From the NCBI GenBank assembly GCA_944474755.1, contig OX104112.1, positions 94,563,756 through 94,627,755 on the forward strand: 64,000 nt of DNA, written 5' to 3'. This document shows positions 35,538-47,579 of this stretch, in pieces. The DNA is from Limnoperna fortunei (lineage: Eukaryota; Mollusca; Bivalvia; Mytilida; Modiolidae). Below the pieces are notes generated by a model that had not been told where the DNA came from, ran no database searches, and saw only the letters and a list, made by a program, of their open reading frames with translations. The position numbers and the translations under genes were made by a program. Within the stretch, counting starts at the first letter, position 1. Every line of letters begins with the position of its first letter.

Positions 35538-37930
35538 AAACGATAATAGAATATACTCCTATACGCTGAAGTGGTATATTTCAACAGTGACATTATGGTT
35601 GAAGCTCATCAAAGAATGGTGATATCTGTAAAATGGATGACAAAAGTGTTATAACAATGTCAGTGTCAATTAACGATTGTACATTTCATTGCATGTTTTT
35701 GCCAAAACAGAATTTTTCAATTGTAAATTTAATTGTAAAAAATATTTAAACGTATATTTTTTTAAACACAAATGGCGTGTTTTAAGGAAAAAAGCCTTTC
35801 AAACAAAGCTACGATATTTCCAAAAGAATAAATGAAAATCCTGTGATGTGTATTGCATACATACAAAGTTAAGATATTTCCAACAGAATAAGTGAAAATC
35901 CTGTGATGTGTATTGCATACATTTGTATACATTTTTGTACATATGTTATCCTTGTTAACTTGATAGATTGTATTGATCGTTAATCTCATAAATCCCCTAT
36001 AGATATTGAAATTTAGCATTTTTTCGTATGCTTGCTACATTTATACTCAGGGTTGGAAACACACTTAAGAATGCTTTGACTAAATGTTTCTAAAAGTCAT
36101 TTGAACCATAAAATAATTGCGCATTGCATATTTTACGATTTTCATACCATTAACTGATTGATTATTATTATGAACCACCAATATTTTATGTAGTTGTTTG
36201 ATCCAAATTTTGGTTGAATAAACGCAAAAAACTCATCTACGAAAATTCCCACAAAGATGCAGAGCATACATTTCTTAAATATTGTATAACAAAAGAATGT
36301 TAAACCCTACAAGCGTAAAACAAATCGTTTTTACTTTTAAGATCATAATATTTGATTGGGTCTCGTTTTGTGAACTCGAAACAAATGTTAAACTGATAAT
36401 TTCATATTATTTACGTTTTGTGAAACGCGATGCCTTTAATCGTTACTATCTCATCCGGAGAAGAGGTGCATGAAAATGCATCGAGTTTCAAACATTGTAA
36501 ATAATATGTTTATCGTTGTTGGGTAACGTTGTAACATCACTTAGTTGACTTAAACAAGTTGGCCCTTTTAAGATGGGATGCAACGCAAATTAAGATTCCA
36601 CGAATATACTGCAATATAACGATAATAGTGCTTATCTGCTATGAATTTGAGTTACGTAGGTTATGGGGATATATTCAAACTTAACTATTGTCGCTCTAAG
36701 CATGTTTTCAAATTGAAGAGAGTTTGCTAATTTTCATTCGCTATGATTGGTTACTATAAATAATACCTTATGTAAACAACACAACCCATAAAGTATGTCT
36801 ACTCGATTAAAATATCATTTGAACTAATTTTTGTACACGATCTTAAGATCACAATCCAAGCAACCAGTAAGGTTTCTAATTATAACAGCTTCTTAGCAAC
36901 AAACGTTTAAATTTGATTACCAATTAGAATTATGTATGCTTAAATAAAAATCACTGTAATAACTCCAAAAATAACAAACTAGCTTTTAAAAAAATTTAAG
37001 GGAAAAATGTTATTAAACTAAAGTTTTTGCTTCTTTAAATCATGTTAATCGTTCGTTCTCATCTATTTAAAGATGAACAAATGCGCCATGACATCTGATT
37101 TATACATTTTCGTTTTTAATCGTCGCTTGTGGTTACATTAACGTAACAAACACGCAAATATTTATGCTTCGGTTTAACCCGAACTATACAAGATGACCCA
37201 CTATTCAATATTATAGTGTGTTACGATAATTTAGTGCTTGTTTGAACATCCTTAGAAATGCCTTTGTGCATATACCTTTTTATATCTGTTCACTTCTTAT
37301 TGATTTGAAACACAAATGGGAAATTTCATTGTTAATCCGTCCTTTGTAATCCCCGAACAGCATTGAAATTGTAAATGATAATAGTTATGTTAGTTGTTAC
37401 ATGTTTGTAACTTTTTAAAATAAAACAATAGCATTAATTCATTGTTCATATTCATAATAATTTAAACAGAAATAATAAAAGATACTGTGGCAACGTAAAT
37501 CAGACGATATCGATACATAACTGTAAGTACAAAACTCAAGGATGAAAGCTTAACTTACATACAACTTTATTTATTCATTCATATTTCTCAATTGATCAGG
37601 TATACACGAGCTTGCAGTCAGTATACTGTTTTTTCGCAAACATCACTAATTTCGTTGGGATAGATTTAGGAATGTCTCCACCACTTTTTAAAATACGTTT
37701 TACTATTGATACAATTTCTTTGTTGATAAATATTCCATCTCTTGTTTCTATATATGATTGTTGATAAATATTCCATCTCTTGTTTCTATATATGATTGCA
37801 GAAAGTTTATCCCATTTTTAAGTACATAAAAAAACAGTGATGCGATGATCATTAGACACACCTATTACTAACTAGTTCTGTGATACAGAACATTGTTTAT
37901 CAAAACGCCAATTCACACATTACAGTTAAG
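35538..37930. other. 3' flank of PDE9A, no gene seen
   Basis: Likely includes the PDE9A 3' untranslated region. Contains a 60-bp tandem duplication (35804-35923, AAAATCCTGTGATGTGTATT in both copies) and a 38-bp duplication at about 37720-37795 (GATAAATATTCCATCTCTTG twice). Otherwise AT-rich and unrecognised. Confidence 0.5.
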
Positions 37931-38140
37931 AAAGCGGGAGGTTTGGCATGCCTTAAAACCTGGTTTTACCCACCATTTCTATTGAAATGCCTGTACCGAG
38001 TCAAGACCACTACTGTAGTTGCTTCATTTTTTGTTGTTTTTTCTCTAGTTTGCTGGTTTCTTGGAATTTGTTTATGGATTGTGTTTTAGACAGTTCTATT
38101 TGTGTTCTGCATTTTGTTATTATCTTTATTTATAATAGAG
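37931..38140 (+). repeat. Dispersed repeat copy B
   Basis: Same block order as 32572-32765: GCGGGAGGTTTGGC, AAATGCCTGTACCGAGTCA, TTTGCTGGTTTCTTGG, CATTTTGTTATTATC. It is longer at the front than copy A, with CCTTAAAACCTGGTTTTACC. Confidence 0.65.
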
Positions 38141-39170
38141 ATACAATAAACACGATACCTTTAAGCACAAAGCATAATTTCACAAAACAGGGGTACATGT
38201 AAATGTCAATTAAATGAGCATTAATGTGGCAGACTTTTGAAACCCGTAAATTTCTATATTGGGTGTTACAATTGTTTTCAATCAGTATTTAGAGTAGTCT
38301 CTCATCGTCGACTTTACGTTTGACTTTAAAGTGGTGTGACTAGTTTAAATGAGCTTTTATCTGCAAGCTAAATGCTGGTAAATAACTCGCATCCGTACCG
38401 AGTAGATAATTATACTAAGGATTTATACAATAGTATAAGAACACATGGATTAATAGTCGAATTGCCAATCACTCCAGGCGCAAAATAAACAATGTGACCT
38501 ATTCTGCACGCCTTCATTGTTTGTTTGATCAAATTAAATTTACATTTCAACAGAATACCTTAGTGAACATAATCATGCTTAAGCGGAATAACTTCATTAT
38601 TTATCTTCCACTGTAAATCAACGCTTGTTGCTTTGCTTTTAAAACAGAATTGTATAACAGCTGATTGAAATCGCTACTTGAAAGCATATATTCAGTAAGT
38701 GTTGGCGAGTTCCTGACACACGAAACGTGATTAGAAGTGTTGGACAAATAATATTATACCACAGTTTTACCGTTTTCTGTCTATCGATGATAAACGATCT
38801 TTTAAGTAAACAATAAACAAAAGTCCGAATAGGATATATTCATGTAGCATTAACTAAAAAAAGTAGGGATATGATATCTTCCTGTCGCACCCATTAACTT
38901 ACAGGAAAAACAAAGATAAATTTGATTAAGAACAACCAAGGAACCATAATCCACAATTCAAAGCCCATGAAACTCTTGAACCAACAACTAAAATTAAATC
39001 AACAACAGTAATTTCTTGATTTGGTACACAGGCATTTAAAAAGAAATGGTGGGTTTAACCAAGGGTTAACATGCCGAACCTCTCGCTTTCATTACAGCAG
39101 AGTGTGAGTTAGTGTGTTGTTGAAAAAGATTGAGTATCACACATTACTAGTATGTTTGTTTCTTTGAAAG
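38141..39170. other. Intergenic stretch, nothing recognised
   Basis: AT-rich, no open frame or repeat that I can support. Confidence 0.5.
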
Positions 39171-39419
39171 TTGTTTAACGTCACTTTCATCATTTTTTCA
39201 GCTTTATCATGGCGTAAATGTTTTTCTTTTGGAGGAGGACGCCAAAGTATACCAGGAGAAAACCCCCGAACCTTCGGTAGGAAAACTGGTAATCCTTGTC
39301 AAATTACAACTGGCATCGAACCCACCTGAGCGCAGTGAGACTCAAACCCACAATCACAGTGCTGAAACGGCGTTATCAACAGTAGACGAACTACCTTAAC
39401 CACTCGGCCACCGAGCCCC
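39171..39419 (-). mobile_element. tRNA-derived SINE, near full length
   Basis: Best copy of the family. On the minus strand it begins GGGGCTCGGTGGCCGAGTGG, a Ser/Leu-tRNA-like head. Its A-box is at 39394-39411 (GTGGCCGAGTGGTTAAGG) and its B-box at 39337-39349 (GGGTTTGAGTCTC). The body carries CCAGTTTTCCTACCGAAGG and TTTTCTCCTGGTATACTTTG, and the element ends near CGTTAAACAA. The internal pol III promoter pieces are visible, though the body is mutated. It is not a functional tRNA gene. Confidence 0.85.
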
Positions 39420-41276
39420 TAACCCCCACTAGTACGTAATTGGTGTTTCTAATGATCATCGCAGCACATTCATTATTCCCCTTATATAAACATTGATAAA
39501 TGTTTTCGTGTAAGTTAAAGGAAGCTGTAATACTACTTATGGACCTTTAGAACTCCTTTTTGCTGGGAACCAAGAAACTGAATGTTACTGCGTGTTTGTA
39601 ATTGCAGACGCGACTTTACAATGTCTCAATTAAGGCTGACAGATCTATATCTTTCTAGACGTTCTACCTTTATCACTTACTTTGTATATGGGAACGATTA
39701 AGCATTTCTTCTAGCTCGTAGTAATACATCCCTGATTTTATTTCCTTAAACCAGAACAAAATGTATCGCAGGAGCGTCACCATAGCAGAAGTATTCGATC
39801 TGTACTGATTATAAAATTCTTTGTGAGCCGAGCAACGAAATTATACCAAGAGGTTACTTTCTTAATTTCTTCCACATCTAAGTGACAGAATCCCATAACT
39901 ATCGAGTAATGTATGATGAACGCCCTAAATGTACGTAGAGACGTCCTAAACCTTACCAATTCAAAATGAGAACCCGGAACTTCAGTTGGTCAAAAGGCTT
40001 ATTTTAACGTCCTCGCTGTTTTTATCGTTAAAATTGTAAAAAACATATGTTATTATTAAAACTGAATTATAAAGAGTATTTCAACTTCTGTTCAGAAAAC
40101 GGGTTTTGCAATTTTATTACGACACTGAAAGAGGAAATTTGTGATTGCAAAATAAAAGTTGTCGCTTACAGTTCAGCTTAAGCGATCATAATTGTCGACT
40201 CCTAGATAAAGATATAAATACTAAACCGATTTTATGCCGTCTCATAAAAACGATTCTGTATCAGCTAGAAGGAAGTAAGTGTGATATTTGGTCCAATCTC
40301 ACTCTTGTGTCTCTCACATTTCTAAGTTGTACAGTTACCGGTGTTACATTCTTATATATTTTAAAGACACGCGGCTGTTAATGAGCATCCAAATTGCCGC
40401 CAAATCTATAATCATGATTCAGAATTGCTGTAGATAAAAAATCATGGGCCATTTGTATGTTTTGTAATAATGGTAAAATCTTACTACTTTATTTACGGTA
40501 CAAGTTGTTGTTGTCAAGTCATTCATCATTGAAATATGGGAGTTAACTTATATTTAATAGGTTTGTGATTGTGTTTAGATTACGCTATCTCGCTTGTGGC
40601 GTGCTGTTTTTTTCTTCATTAACTTCATAATGAATATTAAAATAATTAAACTTGCTAAATATATAATAGGTAATCTCTCGAGTCTTAGATGTAGTATCAT
40701 GAATGTAATGATTCAATTTTAATTTTAGATGAAAACGTGCCATCGTCATATCTCCTCGCCTTAATAATATATGAATAAACTCCCTACTTCGGTTTACCCA
40801 GAAACCACTAGGTATGCATCGCTGTATTGTTTACCGCTTGACACTCTTTCTTCCCTTTATGAAGAATATACTCAATAATTAGTTATAGTATTGCCAGCAT
40901 TCTGTACAGATTTGCATGAATTATTGTGATAAGTGGAAATCACAGACTGTTCAAACTAGTAGGTATGCACAAAGATGTATAGGAGAATTAGTCTTTCCTT
41001 CTCTTTCCTTATGCCAACGAAGTCGTATACGCCAACATCTCGAAAAATACCTGTCGTCATAAATCTTTCAAATGCAAAATTTCATAATGTGTCCAAAACA
41101 AATCACTTCCGAATATTTCGATGACATATGCTACGTCTGTCACATGGTCTTTTGATATGTAATGATCTGCCTTTTGACCGATAACTACAAAGCCAAACCC
41201 ATTGATTTTTCTCAATGCAATTTTTCTTTCATATACTCAATCATTGTGTCGCATATCGTCAATAAATCACGCAAAA
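39420..41276. other. Intergenic stretch, nothing recognised
   Basis: No gene supported. The right part (41000-41276) is probably the 3' non-coding part of the Tc1-like element that follows, but its terminal repeat was not found. Confidence 0.4.
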
Positions 41277-42240
41277 ATGTCAGTATCTGTTGTGTCCACT
41301 ATTTGCTTGTAACACAGCTCTTACTCTGCTTGGCACGGATTAACTTAAACGTTGAGTACGACCACGCGGTATCCTTTGCCACTCATACTGAAGTGTCTGC
41401 TCTAATTGTCGTTCATCCCACAGATGTTAAATTGAGTTAAGATCTGGGGATCGTGATTGTCAACGGATCACATTGACATTCTTTTGCTCTAAAAAATCTA
41501 CTGTTACATGTGCTATATGTTGTCGGGCATTGTCGTGTTGAAAAATTTCTCATTAAATGTCAATTACGGGCAATAATGCGGCCGTATAATTTCGTCTCTA
41601 TACCTAACAGCGTTAAGATTGCCTTGGATATGTATCAGTTGAGTGTTCCTGGCGTAAGAGATAGCGGCCCACATCATAACACTGCCTCCGCCAAAATTGT
41701 CTGTTTCTACAACACAGTTTTGCGCAAAACGTTCATTTCGGCGCCTGTATACTCGTATGCGACCATCTCGCTATTCAAGATGAAACCTTGATTCATCGCT
41801 GAACCGCACTCTTCTCCAGTTCTTAAATTCCATACACGAACGTAGTGCACCATCGAACCCTTGCTCGGCGGTGTTGGCATCTCAGTGTTGATCCGACTTA
41901 AGGTCTTTTTGCCCGCATTCCATGAGAGCGTAATCGATTGCGTACTGTCGGTGGTGATATACGTCGCAACCCAGGAACGTTTACAGCTGTTTTTGTTGCA
42001 GCAATAGTCCTGTTCCGTAGTTGGAATAATCTAATGTAATGATCCTGCGCCCGAGTTGTAAAAGGCGGACGCCCTGAACGTATGCGGTCTGTCGTAGTAC
42101 CAAATTGCTGGTAGCGTCTCCAAAGGCGTAAAATTGTGCTACGATGAACATTGTACGTTCTGGAAACAACATTCTGTGATTCCCCGGCCTCGACTCGATC
42201 GATAGCGATATTCCGGGTAGCAGCATCTATCCTTGGTGTA
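41277..42240 (-). mobile_element. Decayed Tc1-like (DD34E) transposase
   Basis: Read on the minus strand, pieces follow the Tc1 order. The N-terminal helix-turn-helix region shows AIDRVEAGESQNVVSRTYNV, then ILRLWRRYQQFGTTTDRIRS and GRPP. A second helix-turn-helix has RISPPTVRNRLRSHGMRAKR. Next come RRVRFSDESRFHLE (first catalytic Asp), QHDNARQHIA (second Asp, codon 41532-41534), SPDLNSI-stop-HLWDE, and the C-terminal LQANSGHNRY. The codon where the catalytic Glu belongs is TAA (41427-41429), exactly 34 codons after the second Asp. Frameshifts occur between the blocks. Terminal inverted repeats were not located. Confidence 0.88.
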
Positions 42241-42754
42241 GCATCATCGCCTCATCAGAAATTTATTTTACTAATGCAGTCAAGAAAAGAAATAGCGGGG
42301 TTTTATACCGATTGTCCGAATTAAAAAAAAAATACCCGTGATTTGCACGTGGAAGTCGACCCTGTTTTTAGCAATGCGTAATTCACAGTGTGTTCAGATT
42401 CCGACCACAGTCGTTCACGGGTGGTGAACTAAAATGCTTTTACCTGGAAACCTTTAATTAATGTGTAATTATGATGTTGTGTATATATATATTTGAATAT
42501 TTATAGGTTATTTGTCCGCAAAAAAAAATGATTTGAAAAAATTTATCCGATGTTGCGTTTTGTTTTGAGTGAGTATATATAGTCCTTCATCTCACGTTAC
42601 AACTGGAGATTTAAACATAATAGATAATAAAAAGTCTCCATGAGATTCTGTCGCAAGGGTTGAAATACAGTGAACCGAAATCCATGAATTTGAACTACAT
42701 CTTTAAAATATTAATGGACTCGGTAGAGAACTATGCCGGAAATGGACAAAACAA

Positions 42755-42860
42755 TGCCCGAAGAAAACGCCAGACCTTCGGTAGAGAAACTGGCAATCCT
42801 TGTCAATTAAGACTTGAGTCGAGTGCACCCTGCCCGCAGTGAGACTCGAACTAGCAACAT
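42755..42860 (-). mobile_element. SINE fragment
   Basis: Contains AGACCTTCGGTAGAGAAACT, GGCAATCCTTGTCAA and GCAGTGAGACTCGAAC, colinear with the minus-oriented SINE at 39171. The tRNA-like head beyond the B-box is lost. Confidence 0.75.
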
Positions 42861-45321
42861 TAGCTTATTATTGCTGCAGACAGAATAAAGCAACCATTAT
42901 GTACTGGAAGTTAGTAATTTTAAAGATTACATGTTATGTGTTTTACGTGTAACTATTTCTAAATAAACTTAAAACTTGTTAAAATCAAATGATAAACACT
43001 TATGCCATGAAAAATTAACTATAAAATAAACAAAGACTATTGTTATAATTTTATTGGACGGAATGAAAATATCACATAATATCAATGTATACTATAATGT
43101 GTTCTAACCTTATTTCACTCGATATAAGAAAACGATGTGTGGATTGAATACCAAAAGGATGGAATATATAATACAAATAAAACTAGCATGATAAAAGACA
43201 AGATAATTGCACGTCGATAATATTTTTGAAATGATGAATAAAGTTAAGAAGATGAAAACCAAACTCTTAAAAACAAACTGATAGGACTCCTTATTGTTAA
43301 ATGGGGATCTAAAACATAGTAAGGACTGGTTACACATGTTTGTGTTACTATTACACAAGTCTAAACGATATTTAATAAGAAATTTGATTTGATTTTTATA
43401 ACTGTGGTACTCATTAGGATATGAAAAAATATAGTTCTATATTATGAATGAATGTGGCAAATAGATATAAATAAAGGGGAACAAATCGTTGACACTTGCG
43501 TAATTAAATATGCTTAAATATCTACATGATACAGTTGGAGGGAAATATTCCCATTCAAACCTAGATCGCACCAAATTACATAAAAAAAATTAAACTAGAG
43601 TATAACACTGCTATCTTATGTGAATTAAAGTTCCCATATACTGATTTAAAATCCATCATTATCTATATCAATTACTATTGTATTAAAATGACCTTCGTGT
43701 AAAACTTCACCTCTAAACACTTAACAACCACCCGTATTCTGCTGACATGCATAAAAACCACACATCTTATCAACATACATATAAATTACTGAATTACAAA
43801 ATAGATATAGGTAAAATAATTACAGGTAAATGTCATTAAATACGTCTGAAACAAAACTTATTAATGTTGAATGCGTACATAATAATTCTTTTCTAAGAAG
43901 TATACTTAAAACGAGTAAAATATAACAGTAACAGGTGTATTTGTTCATGCTGAATTATTCGTGACCTATATAATCGCTACGCGTGCAATTATTTCGAACA
44001 TATTTTTCGTTTTAATTGCTACTTCTTGCCAGCCATGGCCGTTCCCGTTCGTCTTGTTGGAGTTTGTGCTTGTGATTTTCATCCGACGTTAAAGATGGAT
44101 TCGCTGCGGCTGCAAAATTTTTGATGTTCTTTTTTATTTTTATCCCTTAAATTAATAGCAACCAATGATACAAAATCAAGTTATGAGTATTACAAATTCA
44201 ATAAGTTTTTTTTTGTAACATTAACTTATTTCGATTGGATTACATTTTAGGTACAAAAGATCACAACATGGGTGCTAAACAATTAATCCAGAACTTCTCA
44301 AGAGTGTCGTCTAGCAACATTTGTCAACATTGTAAATTTTGATACAATTGATAAAAAAAAAGGATACTTTAACGTATTCTATAACGAAACAAAATTACCC
44401 TGTCTTGTCTAACCTCATTTCAGTGGCAGAACGACAGCAAAGGTCGTTTGTTTTTAAACAATTAACATGTCGTCTGCCTTTTATTTTGATTGACATAGTG
44501 GCAATTATTTCAGAACTATATTATTTAATTAAACCCATAAATCTGTCCAAGTGTTAGCTAAACAAATATTAACATAACAAATTCTAGCATACTTGGATAA
44601 GATTAAGACGTTGTATAAATAATTCGCCGTCCATATTGTACACTATGCCTAAAAATATACTGATATTATGTTAAATTTATTAGCAGTAATTGAATAAATT
44701 TACGTAAAATAGGTTAAGAAAACATTGCCACTGATAACACGAATTTCATTCTATATGTATACAATAACAATGAACAAAAGACGAATGGTATGAGACAATA
44801 TAAATAACTGGTTAACTTTTGATATATATATGTCAATTTGATAAATTATATAACAATGTACTAATTGGGTGTGTTATTATTCCAAAACCCTAATATCAGC
44901 CAGAAGACTTTAGTCCGATGCCTGCTATCAGTGGTATCAAGCCACCTAACATTGTTGTCCAATATGCTTTTATCACATTTGCAAATTTTTTACGTTACTA
45001 GATATGAAGATGGATTTCTACATAATGCTCCGAACTTTTCCAGTGTATCATGAAATCCGGCTAACACTTTCTCAGTATTAGGCAGTAAAGGGAAGAAAAT
45101 AAAATGTGGGTTTCCCTACTTACCCCACTTTACAAATTACTCATGGTATATATCCTTTTTACATAACCTATTTACTGTTACAATGTTAGGTATAATGTGC
45201 ATGCTTGTGTTTCAGTACTTTAAAATACCTTGGCAAAATATACTAAATTTGTCATCAAAATTTGATCTGCACAATACGATTCCTAAATTTTATACTGAAG
45301 TTACATGTACATTTCTTATTT
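42861..45321. other. Intergenic stretch, nothing recognised
   Basis: AT-rich. Several 60-90 codon open frames exist on both strands but none shows a domain or splice context. The 3' untranslated region of the TRIM-NHL gene is expected in the last few hundred bases. Confidence 0.45.
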
Positions 45322-45981
45322 TCATGAGTAACTAAAGACTTTGACCATTCCGTCGTTCTGTACGATGATCATTCTGTTACTGCTGCTCACTTCAATGGCC
45401 ACCGGTTTATCCAATCCACTGTCGTTTCCTAAAACATTTCGCTGGAAGACGCCATCATTCGTACACAACTGAACTCTGTTGTTTCCGTTATCTGCAACAA
45501 AAATGTTGCCAATTTTATCAACGCTTACTCCTTGTGGTTTTTTCAATCCTTTACCACTTTCTGATTTATACTGGAACAAAATTCTACCATAGCTATCAAA
45601 AGATATAATGGTATTTTGCTCAACATCAGATACCACAATGGCACCTTCTGGGGAAACTGCCACATACCGAGGTTCTCGAAACAATGGTGCACCAAGGGTA
45701 TCGGAATGAATGGATCGAATTACCTCCCCTCCAAGTTGTATAATGTCCACAAGGCAGTCTCTGATTGAACTGACCACAAGAAAAGAGTCTTTGGCAGAAA
45801 AGGCAATTCCGTCATACTGTCGCTCAGTTTTGGCGCGTTTTAACAGCTGCATTGATTTTTTGGTCGACAGGAATATAACCAATTTCCCTACCAGTGTGAT
45901 TGCAACGTCATCATTTCTACCGATAGTCGTAATATCACGTGGTTCATCTTCTAATTGCACATAGTCAACCAAATCCCCAAA
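45322..45981 (-). CDS. TRIM-NHL exon 2 (NHL propeller)
   Basis: Follows the acceptor CATATTTTTTTCAG (minus strand). Begins FGDLVDYVQLEDEPRDI and ends NDGMVKVFSYS with TGA at 45322-45324. NHL strands are visible as EPRYVAVSPEGAIVVSDVEQ and KKPQGVSVDKIGNIFVADNG followed by NNRVQL. The ATG at 46020, in the intron side of the same frame, is not a real start because the acceptor cuts after it. Confidence 0.92.
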   Translation of the reverse strand, partial: FGDLVDYVQLEDEPRDITTIGRNDDVAITLVGKLVIFLSTKKSMQLLKRAKTERQYDGIAFSAKDSFLVVSSIRDCLVDIIQLGGEVIRSIHSDTLGAPLFREPRYVAVSPEGAIVVSDVEQNTIISFDSYGRILFQYKSESGKGLKKPQGVSVDKIGNIFVADNGNNRVQLCTNDGVFQRNVLGNDSGLDKPVAIEVSSSNRMIIVQNDGMVKVFSYS

Positions 45982-47579
45982 CTGAAAAAAATATGTAAAA
46001 CAAAAACAATAACGAGACATTTTTCAACTATTAAGGTTTATACCCTACTTTTGTCAATTTCAGACGTTTTGATAAATTAGTACAATTTGCACAACAATAT
46101 TTCAAAGTCATTTATTTTTATTTGAAATTAAGTGATCAAAGTATATAAATAAATAATTTTAAATGATTGACTTAATCAACAACATTAACTAGCAGTATAT
46201 ATTTTACTGAATGGTTTCTGCCAGTGGAGTCCAATGGTAGTATTTATGGTACATAACATTGAAAGCAGTCATTACACACAAACTTTGTTTTTACAATGAA
46301 GCAGCAAAAAATGTTTACTTGGCAATAAACACCACTATACCTTGCTAAATTTTTGAATCCGCCTATTTTTGCAATCTGTCACGATAATATCATCTGTACT
46401 AGTGCAGGTAACTCCCCATGACGATAATCCGTAGTGGTCACTGCTGTCATCAATACTTAGGCTACCGACCTCTTTAAACTCCTGAATAAATCTATCAACA
46501 TTCTCTGCAATGTCAAAGTTAACTTTGACTATCATGCTCTTTGGATCAAGTTCTGCCACTGACCCTTGGCAAGAATCCAATTGTTTCTTAACTTGGTTAT
46601 AAGCCAATAGAATGTCAACATCACTACCATATTTCATTAAGATTTTCATTCTCTCATTAGCGGCTTGAATTGTTTTAGAGCCACTTTTTCGTGGTTCTAT
46701 TCTGCCTTTGAGGATCTTATGTGCTTTGTAAGCAGAATCATCTAACTGCCTCAGCAACTTCTCTTGTTCTTCTCGGACTTTTTCGACTAAAGAATTACAA
46801 ACTGAAACTATCTTTATACGGGCACTGTCTATGCTGGATTCCAGTACCTTCGCCGTTTCTCCTAATCCGTTGGTTCCGTGAATTGTGTCTTTTAATGCTT
46901 CAAGACGATCCATAATATCCTTGACGTCAGTTCGGGATGTCATTGCGTCTGCTACAGTGATGACGTGTTCGCATCTTCTGTGTGATACAGCCATACACTG
47001 AACACAAAGGGGTTCTCTGCAGTCGACACAGAATAGTGTTATTGTTTCGTTGTGTTTACCACAAGGTACTTTGTTTTTCTTCTTCATTAGATTTTCCAGT
47101 GGAATTTGTCTCAGTTCTTCAGATCGGAAAACCACGTGATTTGATGTTGTTTTACCATGTATGTGAACATTCAAACACTGTTCACAAAGAGCATCAAAAC
47201 AATCCATACACCAATGCTGCGCTAAAATGTTTTCCTCCCTTCGCTCACAAATATCACATTTCTTGCCAAAACTTCTGGCGGCAACAAGTTCTACTAATTT
47301 TCCCATGAAACTATCCATCGGAAAAGCCATGGCATACTGGCCTGGCAAAGCATCTGTCGGAACATCAATTTCCATATCACAAGTGGGACAACTGAAAAAT
47401 CGTTGGCCATTATTACCGATGGACTTTTTTATGTATGTTTCCAAGCACGTGCTGCAGAACGTATGTAAACATGGTAACGATCTTGGTAATTCAAATGTTT
47501 TCTTGCATTCTCCACACAAGCATATATCATCTTCTGAAAATGAATGTCCGTTTTCCAAGGGTTTCTCTTCGCTTGCCAT
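45322..47579 (-). CDS. TRIM-NHL protein, whole gene span (two coding exons)
   Basis: Minus-strand gene. Exon 1 (47579-46341, 413 codons) and exon 2 (45981-45322, 219 codons and stop) join in phase 0 to a 632-residue protein. The order is RING (C22xxC25 ... C37xH39xxC42xxC45 ... C64xxC67), B-box 1 (about 105-150), B-box 2 (about 170-210), coiled coil (about 215-370), then NHL-type beta-propeller repeats starting in the last residues of exon 1 and filling exon 2. RING and B-box proteins of this layout (TRIM2/3/56/71 group) act as E3 ubiquitin ligases, and some bind RNA through the NHL part. Bivalves carry many such genes. I cannot assign an orthologue, so no symbol is given. Confidence 0.92.
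46341..47579 (-). CDS. TRIM-NHL exon 1 (RING, two B-boxes, coiled coil)
   Basis: Starts MASEEKPLENGHSFSEDDIC; donor GTATAG after AAG at 46341. The ATG sits two bases after a splice-acceptor-like TGTTTTCGTTACAG, so a separate 5' untranslated exon further up the minus strand is likely. B-box 1 has CDICERR ... WCMDCFDALCEQCLNVH. B-box 2 has CGKHNETITLFCVDCREPLC then VQCMAVSHRRCEH. All zinc ligands look intact. The exon end DDIIVTDCKNRRIQKFSK is the first NHL strand set, continued in exon 2. Confidence 0.94.

Noticed and set aside
39337..39419. Functional tRNA gene on the minus strand
   Set aside because: A and B boxes are present, but the arms do not close into a clean cloverleaf and the sequence continues into a repeat body shared with other copies; it is a SINE head.
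41510..42226. Intact open frames of 81-93 codons in the transposon region
   Set aside because: They are off-frame readings; the true transposase frame is the broken one showing the DD34E blocks.
45982..46020. Separate minus-strand gene starting MSRYCFCFTYFFQ
   Set aside because: These residues are the translated pyrimidine tract of a splice acceptor; the exon starts at 45981.
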